Positions 1 to 8,856 of a DNA stretch of 54,900 nucleotides are shown here, one piece after another. A model generated the notes under the pieces. The model had not been told where the DNA came from, searched no databases, and saw only the letters and a list, made by a program, of their open reading frames with translations. The stretch is from Candidatus Pelagibacter sp. (GTDB lineage Bacteria; Pseudomonadota; Alphaproteobacteria; Pelagibacterales; Pelagibacteraceae): positions 1 through 54,900 of the forward strand of contig JAOHFJ010000004.1 of assembly GCA_028097945.1 (NCBI GenBank), in the 5' to 3' direction. Position numbers and translations under genes: made by a program. The stretch's first letter is position 1. The number at the start of each line of letters is the position of its first letter.

Positions 1-9
1 GGAGAAAAG

Positions 10-87
10 ATGGCTAAAAGAAGAAAAAAAGCTAAAAAGAAAACTAAAAAGAAAAAAGCAAAAAAAAGAAGAAGAAAAAAAAGATAG
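10..87 (+). CDS. 25-residue Lys/Arg-rich peptide (histone-tail-like)
   Basis: The reading frame encodes 25 residues, of which 20 are Lys or Arg and the rest are Met, Ala and Thr, so it can only be a nucleic-acid-binding or otherwise polyanion-binding peptide. A GGAG ribosome-binding site lies at positions 1-4, six bases before the ATG, which supports a genuine start. The same frame stays open to the window edge, so it could also be the C-terminal tail of a longer histone-H1-like protein whose start lies outside. It ends just before a strong hairpin terminator shared with the convergent carD gene. I do not recognise a named family. A role in nucleoid or RNA binding is inferred from composition alone. 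Confidence 0.6.
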   Translation: MAKRRKKAKKKTKKKKAKKRRRKKR

Positions 88-102
88 TTTTCTCTTTAAC
101 TA

Positions 103-139
103 AACGCCCTTTTTAATTTTTTAAAGAGGGCGTTTTTTT
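103..139. terminator. bidirectional intrinsic terminator
   Basis: The arms AACGCCCT (103-110) and AGGGCGTT (127-134) form an 8-bp GC-containing stem, extended by a few A/T pairs. The hairpin is flanked by T-runs read from either strand. It sits exactly between the stop of the basic peptide and the stop of the convergent carD gene, so it probably ends both transcripts. Confidence 0.85.
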
Positions 140-794
140 ATTCTGCACTTTCAGAAATATTCGTTCTACCTAAAGCTTTATCCATTTTTTTCTGAACATC
201 CTCCGAGCCAATGTTAAGAACTGCTTCGAATTCTGATTTTAGCCTTTCATAGGCTTTTTCAAATAATTGTCTTTCAGAATAGGACTGATCTGCTATGATA
301 TCTGTATTTTTATTTAAATCCTTTACGACTTCAGCTAATTCGTAAATCTTACCAGAATTAATTTTTTGATCATATTCTTGAGCTCTTCTACTCCACATTG
401 TTCTTTTGATTTTTGGTTTAGTTTTTAAAATTGAGATACATTTATTAATCTGATTTATAGATGCTATAGGTCTTAATTTGGATTGCTGATTAATTGGAAC
501 AGTTAAAGTCAATTTTTCTTTTTCAACTAATATTTTATAAAATTGAATATCTATTTCGCCAATTTTTGCTTTTTCAATGGCTGTAATTTTACCCACCCCA
601 TGTTTTGGGTAAACCACAAAATCTTTTAAATTATAAATTCGCTTTTCCGTAGGTTGTTTCTTAATTTTCTTTATTTCCGGTTTTTCATCCGTACCAGGAA
701 TAACGTTTTTTTTTTCAGTTAATTTTGAAGAAAGTTTTACTTTTTTAACTTTTTTAACTTTTTTTACTTTTTTTACTTTTTTCTTTTTTGGCAT
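138..794 (-). CDS. carD: CarD-family transcriptional regulator with polylysine N-terminal extension
   Basis: CarD proteins bind RNA polymerase beta through a Tudor-like RID domain and stabilise open promoter complexes. Here the RID domain spans about residues 57-120 (FVVYPKHGVGKI motif) and is followed by an all-helical C-terminal DNA-contacting domain to about residue 210. The family is usually near 160-170 residues; this protein has 218 because of a Lys-rich head of about 50 residues that begins with tandem KKV repeats (residues 3-20). It is the last gene of the helicase/TerB/fdxA/carD run, with a 2-base gap after fdxA, and ends at the bidirectional terminator. The start is an ATG; the repeat head is in frame with it and there is no better internal start before the RID domain. 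The assignment to the CarD family is firm. A DNA-anchoring role for the head is inference. Confidence 0.9.
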   Translation of the reverse strand: MPKKKKVKKVKKVKKVKKVKLSSKLTEKKNVIPGTDEKPEIKKIKKQPTEKRIYNLKDFVVYPKHGVGKITAIEKAKIGEIDIQFYKILVEKEKLTLTVPINQQSKLRPIASINQINKCISILKTKPKIKRTMWSRRAQEYDQKINSGKIYELAEVVKDLNKNTDIIADQSYSERQLFEKAYERLKSEFEAVLNIGSEDVQKKMDKALGRTNISESAE

Positions 795-796
795 AT

Positions 797-1138
797 TTAT
801 TTTCCAGGTTTTTCCGAAAAGTGTTTATCATACTTATCTTTTAAATTTCTATATTTTTCATGTTCATCCATAGGCTCTTTTTTTTTGGAGATATTAGGCC
901 ATATTGCAGAAAACTTTTTATTAAGCAACAACCATTTCTCAGTATCTTTTACGCTTTCATCTGTATCGGCTTTTATTGCATCTATGGGGCACTCCGGTTC
1001 GCAAACTCCACAATCAATACATTCATCAGGATTGATCACTAACATATTTTCTCCTTCGTAAAAGCAATCTACAGGACAAACTTCAACGCAATCAGTGAGC
1101 TTACATTTTATACATTCATCTTTAACAATATATGTCAT
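797..1138 (-). CDS. fdxA: 7Fe ferredoxin (3Fe-4S/4Fe-4S), FdxA type
   Basis: This is a small soluble electron carrier of 113 residues. The N-terminal half carries the seven-iron ferredoxin cysteine pattern: Cys9, Cys12, Cys17 and Cys21-Pro, then Cys40, Cys43, Cys46 and Cys50-Pro. The insertion between Cys12 and Cys17 is typical of the FdxA family, which holds one 3Fe-4S and one 4Fe-4S cluster. The C-terminal tail of about 60 residues is Lys/Glu rich, as in alphaproteobacterial homologues. Its ATG overlaps the stop of the upstream TerB-like gene by four bases (ATGA), so the two are translationally coupled, and carD follows after two bases. The redox partner cannot be told from context. Confidence 0.92.
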   Translation of the reverse strand: MTYIVKDECIKCKLTDCVEVCPVDCFYEGENMLVINPDECIDCGVCEPECPIDAIKADTDESVKDTEKWLLLNKKFSAIWPNISKKKEPMDEHEKYRNLKDKYDKHFSEKPGK

Positions 1139-1524
1139 TTTTTATTCATCAGTTTAAGTTTTATTTCTGCAGACTCTTTGTCAGGAAAATATATTAGTCC
1201 GCAAATTCTTCTCATTAAATTTGACTCGTATTGATCTACTGTTTTGTCCGAAATAATTACTTTCCAAAGGTGTTCAATAATATTTTTTTTTATTTCAAAA
1301 GAATTTTCTTTTATTATATTTGTATAATTTAACAACTGATTTGAATTTTTTTCTATTTCTTCAGCTTTTTCTAAAATTTGATTTTCGTTGGACTCTTTTA
1401 AGTAAGATTTTATAAAAATTTTTATTAAGTCTTTTTCATGTTCTGAATAAATTTCGTCTATATTTGCAGCATGAACAAGCAATGCAGAAATTCCAATTAC
1501 GCTATCTTTATCTAATTTATCCAT
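1135..1524 (-). CDS. TerB-like (tellurite-resistance TerB fold) protein
   Basis: This is a 129-residue, mostly helical, acidic protein. Its pattern of a helix with Ala/Asp/Glu (about 10-30), a long central helical pair, and a C-terminal WKVIISD-type segment followed by an [11 protein letters not shown] helix resembles the TerB/DjlA-N helical domain, which binds metal in some members. The match is moderate and based on pattern only. Its ATG directly abuts the helicase stop (TAAATG), and its own stop overlaps fdxA (ATGA), so it sits in the middle of a tight operon. In other alphaproteobacteria, as I recall, this position holds an S4 RNA-binding protein; here that gene is absent. Confidence 0.6.
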   Translation of the reverse strand: MDKLDKDSVIGISALLVHAANIDEIYSEHEKDLIKIFIKSYLKESNENQILEKAEEIEKNSNQLLNYTNIIKENSFEIKKNIIEHLWKVIISDKTVDQYESNLMRRICGLIYFPDKESAEIKLKLMNKK

Positions 1525-3990
1525 TTATTTAATATTTAAAGAAAGAAGCTTTTTAAATGGATTTTCTTTTTTGTCAAATTGAATTATTTTCTGTTTTTTC
1601 TTTCTTTCACCTTTAAAAATGTAAGTATCAGCCTCTTTATCTTTTTTATAATTCATATAATCCATCAATTTATAAAAATTTTCCTTAGAACAACCCAGTA
1701 AATTCATCATTTCAGAATTAATTTTAAATCTTTTATCTTTAGTGTTTTCTATGATCTTCAAGAATAATTTTTCAAGAATATCAATTCTGACAAAGAAATT
1801 ATTAAACTTTTCAAATCCGCAAAGTAAAAGAAAACTTTTGTCTAAGGTTGTATCAGATACAAAATTAAGTCCAGATTTTGGTATCTTATTTTTTTCCGAG
1901 AGATTGTGAAATATTTTCCACAAACCAATTCTAAATTCAACAGCTTTTGGTTTAAGCATTTTCGGTAGATAAATGTGGTATCTCCCTAATTTGATTCCCA
2001 TTCCCCATAATTTTTTTCTTTCATCTGAGGGAATTGATTTTACAATTTTTTCAACATCACTTCGTTTGACAACACCATTTTTTTCATAAAGTTGAAAAAC
2101 TAGCCCTCTTAAATATTGGTTATTAATTTTATGTTTTGTTAATCCAATTAAATCACCTAAAACTCTATTAATATAATTAGATAGCCATTTATTCAAAAAA
2201 TCAGTCAGTTTAGATTTTGACTCTTCACTTAAAGAATCGTCGGCGATGATATCAAATAAGGGATTTAAATAATCATTACCTTTTTTAAGTCTTGCAATAG
2301 GATTGTTTTTCCAAACAATTTTATTTTCGTTATTAATATCTATTTCAGCTGCACTAAGAATATCATCTACTCTTTTAATTAACTCTTTTTCAACACCTTT
2401 TCTCGCAGCTTTTTTAATTGATTTTATATCTGTATCTAGCGTTTTTGAAGTAACTTCTATTAAAAACTTAAGCCCTTTTAATTCACCAACAAGCTGTCCG
2501 TCTATATATATTTTGTTGTCATTATTTATTTCGGTGTTTAGTACAAGATCTTGTTTTAAGTTTCGTGATAAAATACTTATTTTTTTATCTATAAAACTTT
2601 TAGTCAGTTCATCGTGTAATTTATCTGATAATTTATCCTCAATACTTTTAGTGAGTTGAACCCAATAATCTGAATTTTCCACCCAGTTTTTTTTATTGGC
2701 CACGTAAGACCATGTTCTAACATTGGATAGTCTGTGAGAAAGTAGATCTACATTTCCATGGTCTCTCTCTAGACCTTTCAATTGTTCTTTCATAAATGAA
2801 CTGGGTATTCTGTTTTTACGAGTTGATAAAAACTGAAAAACTTTGTCTATAATATTAATATGTTGGCCGTAAGCTTTCTTCTCAAAATCTGGTATTTGGC
2901 AACATTCCCATAAAAGATTCAAATTTTTATGATAAATAATATTATTTGTCCCTTTTTTTAAGAAAAATCTCAAGACACTTTCATCAAGTGAATCAATTGT
3001 TCTTAATAGATTTTTTTGTTGTGGTTTTAGCTCTAAAGAAGAAATTAATTTTTCAGGATTTTCAAAATTTAATTTTGAATTTCTCCAGTAAATTGTTTTT
3101 GTATATGGTAATTGATGTTTTTCTATTTTTTCTATTTCATCTGAATTTAAAGTTTCACAATCACCAGTGGTACCAAAACCTCCATCATTCTTATATCTTC
3201 CTGCACGACCTGCAATTTGAGACATTTCAATAAGATTGAGTCTTCTTGTTTTTTTTCCATCAAATTTTTTAAGATTAGAAAAATAAATTTCATTAATATC
3301 CATATTTAATCCCATGCCAATAGCGTCAGTTGCAATTAAATAATCTACATCTCCTGATTGGTACAGACCTACTTGAGAATTTCTAGTTTTTGGACTTAAG
3401 GAACCCATTATAACAGCTGCACCACCTTTTTGACGTCTTACTAGTTCGGCTATCGCATAAACCTCTTCAATAGAAAAAGCTATTATTGCTACCTTACGCT
3501 CCAATCTAGATATTTTTTTAATACCTGAGTAACTCAGCTTTGAGTATCTCTCTTTTTTTTCAAATTCAACATTATCAACTAACTCTTCAATAATTTTTGC
3601 CATGACTTGAGAACCAAGAAACATAGTTAACTTTGCTCCACGAGACTCTAGAAGCCGTTCTGTAAAAATATGACCTCTCTCTCTGTCAGCACACATTTGA
3701 ATTTCGTCGATAGCAATAAAATCTACTTCTTTATTCTTCGGCATTGATTCGACGGTACAAACAAAATAATTGGCTGAGCTTGGTATTATTTTTTCTTCAC
3801 CAGTTATTAATGCTACTTTATCAATACCTACTTTAAGAACACATTTATCGTAAACCTCGCGCGCCAGAAGTCTTAAAGGTAAGCCAAATATACCAGAGTT
3901 AAACTCAAGCATCTTTTCTATTGCAATATGAGTTTTTCCAGTATTTGTTGGACCCAGTAGAGCAATAATTTTTTGAGAATAATTATTCAT
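1525..3990 (-). CDS. Suv3-like DExH RNA helicase
   Basis: This is a superfamily 2 helicase of 821 residues, of the type related to mitochondrial Suv3, which unwinds RNA for degradation. Visible motifs are Walker A GPTNTGKT (13-20), DEIQ of motif II (95-98), a motif V-like TDAIGMGLNMD (221-231) and motif VI QIAGRAGRY (258-266). The rest is a long alphaproteobacterial C-terminal region ending in a basic tail. Such proteins are frequently annotated only as helicase domain protein. It is the first gene of a minus-strand operon with the TerB-like protein, fdxA and carD, and is divergent from the aminotransferase across 157 bases. The likely role is RNA turnover or processing, inferred from the Suv3 relation. 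The physiological substrate in bacteria is not established by this sequence. Confidence 0.88.
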   Translation of the reverse strand: MNNYSQKIIALLGPTNTGKTHIAIEKMLEFNSGIFGLPLRLLAREVYDKCVLKVGIDKVALITGEEKIIPSSANYFVCTVESMPKNKEVDFIAIDEIQMCADRERGHIFTERLLESRGAKLTMFLGSQVMAKIIEELVDNVEFEKKERYSKLSYSGIKKISRLERKVAIIAFSIEEVYAIAELVRRQKGGAAVIMGSLSPKTRNSQVGLYQSGDVDYLIATDAIGMGLNMDINEIYFSNLKKFDGKKTRRLNLIEMSQIAGRAGRYKNDGGFGTTGDCETLNSDEIEKIEKHQLPYTKTIYWRNSKLNFENPEKLISSLELKPQQKNLLRTIDSLDESVLRFFLKKGTNNIIYHKNLNLLWECCQIPDFEKKAYGQHINIIDKVFQFLSTRKNRIPSSFMKEQLKGLERDHGNVDLLSHRLSNVRTWSYVANKKNWVENSDYWVQLTKSIEDKLSDKLHDELTKSFIDKKISILSRNLKQDLVLNTEINNDNKIYIDGQLVGELKGLKFLIEVTSKTLDTDIKSIKKAARKGVEKELIKRVDDILSAAEIDINNENKIVWKNNPIARLKKGNDYLNPLFDIIADDSLSEESKSKLTDFLNKWLSNYINRVLGDLIGLTKHKINNQYLRGLVFQLYEKNGVVKRSDVEKIVKSIPSDERKKLWGMGIKLGRYHIYLPKMLKPKAVEFRIGLWKIFHNLSEKNKIPKSGLNFVSDTTLDKSFLLLCGFEKFNNFFVRIDILEKLFLKIIENTKDKRFKINSEMMNLLGCSKENFYKLMDYMNYKKDKEADTYIFKGERKKKQKIIQFDKKENPFKKLLSLNIK

Positions 3991-4147
3991 AATTGTGTTA
4001 GATAAATTTTTTTACACTATATGTAGATCAAAGTTGAGAACAAAATAAGATTAAAACATGACCGAATCGTTTTGTCAAATGTTCCTATTTTAACAATTTG
4101 ATTTGACTTTAAATAAGCAGTCCCCGTATAGATTTCATTATAATAGG

Positions 4148-5386
4148 ATGTCTTCTAAAATAAAAAAAAGTATTCTTAGACTTAAAGAGTCGTCAACTCT
4201 TGTAATAAATGAAAAGTGTAAAGAACTAATCAAACAAGGTAAAAAAGTTTACAACTTTGGTTTTGGCCAATCCCCGTTTCCAGTACCAGAAAAAATTGTG
4301 GAGTCATTAAAACTTCACGCACATAGAAAAGAATATTTACCTATACAAGGATTGCCAAATTTAAGAGAGGCTATCTCAAATTATTTAAAAAAAAAAACTG
4401 GGAATATTTATCCTAAAGAAAATATATTAATTACACCAGGTTCTAAAGAAGCTATGTTACTAATGCATATTGCTTTTAAAGGTGAAATATTAATCCCAGC
4501 TCCAGGTTGGGTTTCTTATGAACCTCAAGCACAAATTGGTTCAAATAAAGTTCATTGGATAGAAACATCTAGAGAAAATAACTGGTTTCCTACAGCGAAA
4601 GAACTTGAGAAGAAAATTGAAAAGATTGGAAAGAAGAAAAATTTAATACTTATTCTCAATTCACCAAACAATCCATCGGGAGCAGTTTGTAACAATTTAG
4701 CAGAACTAGCCAAAGTCGCAAAAAAATATAAGCTGATAGTACTTTCGGACGAAATTTATACCGACTTAACTTTCGGAAAAAATTATGACTCTATTTCGCA
4801 ACATTACCCTGAACTTACTTTTATTACTGGAGGTTTAAGTAAATGGTGTGGAGCAGGAGGTTGGAGATTAGGTTTTTTGGCAGTGCCAAAACAACTAAAA
4901 GATTTTTTAAAAAGTTTAAAGTCTTTAGCAAGTGAATCATATTCAACAGTAAATACCCCTACACAGTTCGCAGCTGTAGAAGCTTATGATGGTGATTATG
5001 AAGAATACAAGAAAAAAGTTAAAGCGATATTAAATGCCATAGGAACATATGTTTATAATAACCTTAAGTCTAATAAGGTTTTAATTAACCCTCCTCAAGG
5101 TGCCTTTTATTTAATGCCAGAATTTAAAAATAATAGATTTAAAAATTCATCAAAATTATGCGAGACGATATTAAATGAAACAGGTGTTGCTATGTTACCA
5201 GGATCTGATTTCGGTTTTAAACCAAAAAGAATGTTGACTAGATTAAGTTATACAGATTTTGATGGAACAGAATTTTTTAGAAACGTTACAAACTGCAGGA
5301 TGATAGATAATAAGATGATCAAAAAGTATGCCCCAAATGTAGTCGAAGGTGTTTCAAAATTGTCAAATTGGGTTAAAAATTTATAA
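4148..5386 (+). CDS. class I/II PLP-dependent aminotransferase
   Basis: This is a fold-type I aminotransferase. The frame shows the substrate-arm pattern FGFGQSPFPVP, the cofactor-contacting NSPNNPSG, the PLP-pyridine Asp in LSDEIYTDL, the Schiff-base lysine in GGLSKWCGAGG and the phosphate/carboxylate region GWRLGF, so it should be active. The ATG at 4148 is chosen as the start; an in-frame TTG at 4103 would add 15 residues, and neither has a clear Shine-Dalgarno sequence. The substrate (aspartate, alanine, aromatic or other) cannot be read from the motifs. It precedes the TAXI transporter genes, but a probable promoter lies between them, so a functional link is not assured. The product has 412 residues from this start, normal for the family. 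Confidence 0.88.
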   Translation: MSSKIKKSILRLKESSTLVINEKCKELIKQGKKVYNFGFGQSPFPVPEKIVESLKLHAHRKEYLPIQGLPNLREAISNYLKKKTGNIYPKENILITPGSKEAMLLMHIAFKGEILIPAPGWVSYEPQAQIGSNKVHWIETSRENNWFPTAKELEKKIEKIGKKKNLILILNSPNNPSGAVCNNLAELAKVAKKYKLIVLSDEIYTDLTFGKNYDSISQHYPELTFITGGLSKWCGAGGWRLGFLAVPKQLKDFLKSLKSLASESYSTVNTPTQFAAVEAYDGDYEEYKKKVKAILNAIGTYVYNNLKSNKVLINPPQGAFYLMPEFKNNRFKNSSKLCETILNETGVAMLPGSDFGFKPKRMLTRLSYTDFDGTEFFRNVTNCRMIDNKMIKKYAPNVVEGVSKLSNWVKNL

Positions 5387-5394
5387 GAATCTCT

Positions 5395-5423
5395 TTGACC
5401 TCAATTCAATAACGTAGTTAAAT
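5395..5423 (+). promoter_or_regulatory. candidate sigma70 promoter for the TAXI binding-protein gene
   Basis: TTGACC (5395-5400) and TTAAAT (5418-5423) are separated by 17 bases and lie upstream of an AAAGGA ribosome-binding site and the ATG at 5450. The -35 overlaps the end of the aminotransferase by proximity only, so the transporter can be expressed on its own. Confidence 0.45.
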
Positions 5424-5449
5424 TAACCAACTAACAAAAGGATGTACAC

Positions 5450-6454
5450 ATGAAAAAAATGATATCAATGATTTCAGCTTTTTTAGTAATGATAGCTTTT
5501 TCAAGCCCATTCACTTCAATAGCAAAATCAGCAGAGTTCTTTACAATAGGAACAGGCGGACCCACTGGAGTATATTTCCAAACAGGTAACGCTATTTGTA
5601 AAATGTTACATAAGTCAGCAATAAGTGCTGATCATGGTAGAAAAAAAGGTACAGCTAAAGCTTACAGATGTACTGCACCTTCAACAGGTGGTTCCAACTA
5701 CAATATTGGACAAATCAAAGATGGTGAGTTTCAATTTGGTGTTGCTCAGTCAGACTGGCAGTATCATGCTTACAATGGTTCAAGCAAATGGGAAGGGAAA
5801 CAGTTTAGTAATTTAAGAGCTGTATTCTCAGTTCACAATGAACCTTTCCAAATTTGGGCAAGTAAAAAATCTGGAATTAAAAATTTCAAAGGCCTAAAAG
5901 GAAAAACAGTAAACATTGGTAACCCTGGTTCTGGTCAAAGAGGAACTATGGAAGAACTAATGAAAGCTATGGGAGCAGATATGAGTATGTTTAAAGCAAC
6001 TACTGAACTTACTTCTTCTGAACAAGTAAAAGCTCTTTGCGATGGTAAAATAGATGCATTCGGATATTCAGTTGGATTTCCTAATGGTGCTATGGAGCAA
6101 GCAGCTACATGTAAAGCAAAAGCTAGCCCAATCAATTTAACTGGTGCGCCAGTTCAAGGCTTAATTGATGGAGCTGACTATTATGCAAAAGCTGTAATTC
6201 CAAAAGGAACTTACTCTAATCAGAAAAAAGACGCTACAACGTTTGGCGTAAAAGCTACAGTTGTTACAAGCGCAGATGTTTCTGAAGAACTTGTATACTT
6301 AGTTACAAAAGCGGTGATGGAAAACTTTGATTCTTTCAGAGAACAACACCCTGCTTTTGGACCTCTGGAAAAGAAAAATATGATAGCTGATGGTTTATCG
6401 GCTCCATTACATCCAGGTGCAATTAAGTACTATAAAGAAGCTGGATTAATGTAA
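5450..6454 (+). CDS. TAXI-family TRAP transporter solute-binding protein
   Basis: This is a periplasmic binding protein of 334 residues. A signal peptide covers about residues 1-28 (KK, a hydrophobic core, then a KSA-like cleavage region). The mature start, FFTIGTGGPTGVYFQTG, is the hallmark of the TAXI (TRAP-associated extracytoplasmic immunogenic) family, followed by the family-typical YNIGQIKDGEFQFGVAQSD segment. It delivers an organic solute, often a carboxylate or amino acid, to the TRAP permease encoded next. The ligand cannot be assigned from sequence. A good AAAGGA ribosome-binding site lies 9 bases before the ATG. The gene is followed by its own strong terminator, which would give more binding protein than permease. 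Confidence 0.93.
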   Translation: MKKMISMISAFLVMIAFSSPFTSIAKSAEFFTIGTGGPTGVYFQTGNAICKMLHKSAISADHGRKKGTAKAYRCTAPSTGGSNYNIGQIKDGEFQFGVAQSDWQYHAYNGSSKWEGKQFSNLRAVFSVHNEPFQIWASKKSGIKNFKGLKGKTVNIGNPGSGQRGTMEELMKAMGADMSMFKATTELTSSEQVKALCDGKIDAFGYSVGFPNGAMEQAATCKAKASPINLTGAPVQGLIDGADYYAKAVIPKGTYSNQKKDATTFGVKATVVTSADVSEELVYLVTKAVMENFDSFREQHPAFGPLEKKNMIADGLSAPLHPGAIKYYKEAGLM

Positions 6455-6474
6455 TTCAACTTTTTAGTTTAATT

Positions 6475-6510
6475 AAAAAAGGCCCAATATTTTTTGGGCC
6501 TTTTTTTTTA
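6475..6510 (+). terminator. intrinsic terminator between TRAP binding protein and permease
   Basis: A perfect 12-bp stem is formed by 6475-6486 and 6495-6506 (core GGCCCA/TGGGCC with A/T flanks), with an 8-base loop and a run of T to 6509. It stands 20 bases after the binding-protein stop and 22 bases before the permease ATG, so it probably acts as a partial terminator that sets stoichiometry. Confidence 0.9.
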
Positions 6511-6531
6511 GAATAAGGTATCGTAGCGCAA

Positions 6532-8856
6532 ATGAATCAAACTATTCAAAGTAAGATTAAAGACAAAATTCAGGAAGATATTTCTCCTACTAGAAATTTA
6601 TCAGGCATTCATTTAAAAATAGTTTTTGGGATAGCAATTCTTTGGACTTTTTTTCAACTTTGGTATGCTTCTCCTTTTCCCTTTTGGTTTAACATTGGAA
6701 TGTTTAAAGGATTACCTGCTAGGGCAATACATTTAGGCTTTGCATTAACACTGACTTTCCTAATTTTTCCTATGGTTAGAGGAAATAAAATATCAGCTTT
6801 TGATATTTTTATAAGTATCATCGCTGCATTCTGTTGTCTTTACATTTACTTTTTTTATGATGATCTAGTTAATAGAGGTGGCATTCTCTTAGTAAAAGAG
6901 ATATTTGGATTTAAGGTTCCAGTTGAATTGATTATAGGAGCGACTGGTATTTTAATACTTCTAGAGGCGACAAGAAGAGCAATTGGACTGCCTTTAGTAA
7001 TTATCGCAATCTGTTTTTTATTATTCTCATACTTTGGAAAATATGCCCCAGATATTATTTCTCATGGAGGTCTTTCAGTAAAAAGATTGGTTGGATTTCA
7101 ATGGTTTGATCAAGAGGCTATCTTTGGGATACCAATAGGCGTATCGGTAGACTTTATATTTTTATTTGTTCTGTTTGGAGCATTACTTGAAACTGCAGGG
7201 GGCGGAAAATATTTTCTTGATTTAGCATTTGCCATGGTTGGCAAGATGCGGGGAGGACCAGCTAAAGCTGCAATTTTAGGGTCTGGAATGACTGGTATGA
7301 TCTCAGGTTCTTCAATCGCAAACACAGTTACTACTGGAACTTTTACAATTCCAATAATGAAAAAGACTGGATTCTCTCAAGAGAAAGCAGGAGCCATTGA
7401 AGTCTCATCATCTGTTAATGGTCAAATTATGCCACCAGTTATGGGAGCAGCAGCTTTTGTAATGGCAAGTTTTATTGGTGTTACTTATTTTGAAGTTGTT
7501 AAACATGCTTTTTTACCAGCTATCATTTCATATATTGCTTTATTTTATATCTCTCATTTAGAGGCTCTTAAATTAGGGCTGAAAGGAATGGATGATGCAG
7601 ATGTTCCTCATTTAAAGAGAACTTTTTTATCTGGACTGCATTTTTTAATACCAATTTTTGTTTTAATTTTTCTACTTGTTTACATGAGATACACTGCAGG
7701 TTTTTCAATTTTTTACGCAACGATTTCTTTAATCTTAGTTAACTTGATAAATCGTATTATTAAAAACTCTGATTACAAGGTAGGCTTAATTGAGTGGTGG
7801 AATCAAACTATTGTTGGTCTTCAAAAAGGTGCGATTAATATGGTGGGAGTTGGTATAGCGATTGCCACTGCAGGTATAATAGTAGGAGCAGTCGGTTCTA
7901 CAGGATTGAGTACAAATTTAATTATAGTTATTGAGACAATAGCTAGAGATAATGTAATTATATTAATTTTGCTTACTATTGTGCTTTGTTTGCTTCTCGG
8001 CATGGGTCTACCTACGACAGCAAACTATGTTGTAGTGGCTTCACTAATGGCTACAGTATTAGTTGATGTTGGAAATGCCTCTGGTTTTATTTTTCCACTA
8101 ATCGCGGTTCATTTGTTTGTATTTTATTTTGGTTTAATGGCAGATGTAACACCTCCTGTTGGTCTGGCATCTTATGCGGCAGCAGCAATTTCTGGTGGTG
8201 ATCCTTTAAGAACAGGGCTTCAAGCTATTTGGTATAGTTTAAGAACAGGAATTTTACCGATCGTCTTCTTATTTAACCATGAACTTTTATTAATAGGGGT
8301 AGACAGTATCTGGCAAGCTCTATTGGTAATAGTTACTTCATTAATAGGTATTTTAGTTTTTACTGCAGCTACACAGCAATGGTTTATAAATAAATTAAGG
8401 TGGTACGAAACTATAGCTTTCTTAATCATATCTTTATCTTTTTTAGCTCCAGACTATGTATTAGGTAAATTCTATCCAAAATTTAATGAACAAAAACTTT
8501 CAGCAGAAAGTATTCAAAATTTATCTTTTGACCCATCAAAAGAAGTTCACATTAAGGTTACTCGAGTTACCGAATATGGAGAAAGATATAAATTATTCGT
8601 AATTGATAAAGGAAAATTTGAAAATAATTATAATTTAGAAGAATATGGAGTGACATTAGTAGATCAAAACGATCAACTCACTGTAGATAAATTAAATTGG
8701 AAAGGGGAAGCAAAAAAATCTGGTATTCAAATGGGGGACATCATAAGTAATTTTAAGATTGAAAATCCTGAAAGACCGAACAAAGCTATTGTTTACCCTT
8801 TTGCTATTATATTTTTATTTATAGTTGGTTATTTAAATTATAGAAGAAAAACTTAA
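6532..8856 (+). CDS. fused TRAP transporter permease (4TM/12TM) with C-terminal DUF3394-like domain
   Basis: This is a 774-residue inner-membrane protein that fuses the small DctQ-like and large DctM-like subunits, as is usual for TAXI systems. Hydrophobic segments run from about residue 25 to 640. The DctM core shows GSGMTGMISGSSIANTVTTG and the GLPTTANYVV re-entrant segment. After the last membrane block a soluble stretch (about 650-760) with a PDZ-like AKKSGIQMGDIIS motif, ending in one more membrane helix, matches the DUF3394 tail known from such permeases. It imports the ligand of the preceding TAXI protein using an ion gradient (Na+ is typical). It lies downstream of the internal terminator, has a modest AATAAGG ribosome-binding site, and its end overlaps the convergent thioesterase by four bases. 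Confidence 0.92.
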   Translation: MNQTIQSKIKDKIQEDISPTRNLSGIHLKIVFGIAILWTFFQLWYASPFPFWFNIGMFKGLPARAIHLGFALTLTFLIFPMVRGNKISAFDIFISIIAAFCCLYIYFFYDDLVNRGGILLVKEIFGFKVPVELIIGATGILILLEATRRAIGLPLVIIAICFLLFSYFGKYAPDIISHGGLSVKRLVGFQWFDQEAIFGIPIGVSVDFIFLFVLFGALLETAGGGKYFLDLAFAMVGKMRGGPAKAAILGSGMTGMISGSSIANTVTTGTFTIPIMKKTGFSQEKAGAIEVSSSVNGQIMPPVMGAAAFVMASFIGVTYFEVVKHAFLPAIISYIALFYISHLEALKLGLKGMDDADVPHLKRTFLSGLHFLIPIFVLIFLLVYMRYTAGFSIFYATISLILVNLINRIIKNSDYKVGLIEWWNQTIVGLQKGAINMVGVGIAIATAGIIVGAVGSTGLSTNLIIVIETIARDNVIILILLTIVLCLLLGMGLPTTANYVVVASLMATVLVDVGNASGFIFPLIAVHLFVFYFGLMADVTPPVGLASYAAAAISGGDPLRTGLQAIWYSLRTGILPIVFLFNHELLLIGVDSIWQALLVIVTSLIGILVFTAATQQWFINKLRWYETIAFLIISLSFLAPDYVLGKFYPKFNEQKLSAESIQNLSFDPSKEVHIKVTRVTEYGERYKLFVIDKGKFENNYNLEEYGVTLVDQNDQLTVDKLNWKGEAKKSGIQMGDIISNFKIENPERPNKAIVYPFAIIFLFIVGYLNYRRKT

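Noticed and set aside
720..790. Tandem repeat resembling a CRISPR or satellite
   Set aside because: It is the coding DNA of the KKV repeats of the CarD head, in frame and without spacers.
2303..2659. 118-codon plus-strand frame opposite the helicase
   Set aside because: Its Ser/Phe/Leu-rich composition is what the complement of Lys/Glu-rich coding DNA gives.
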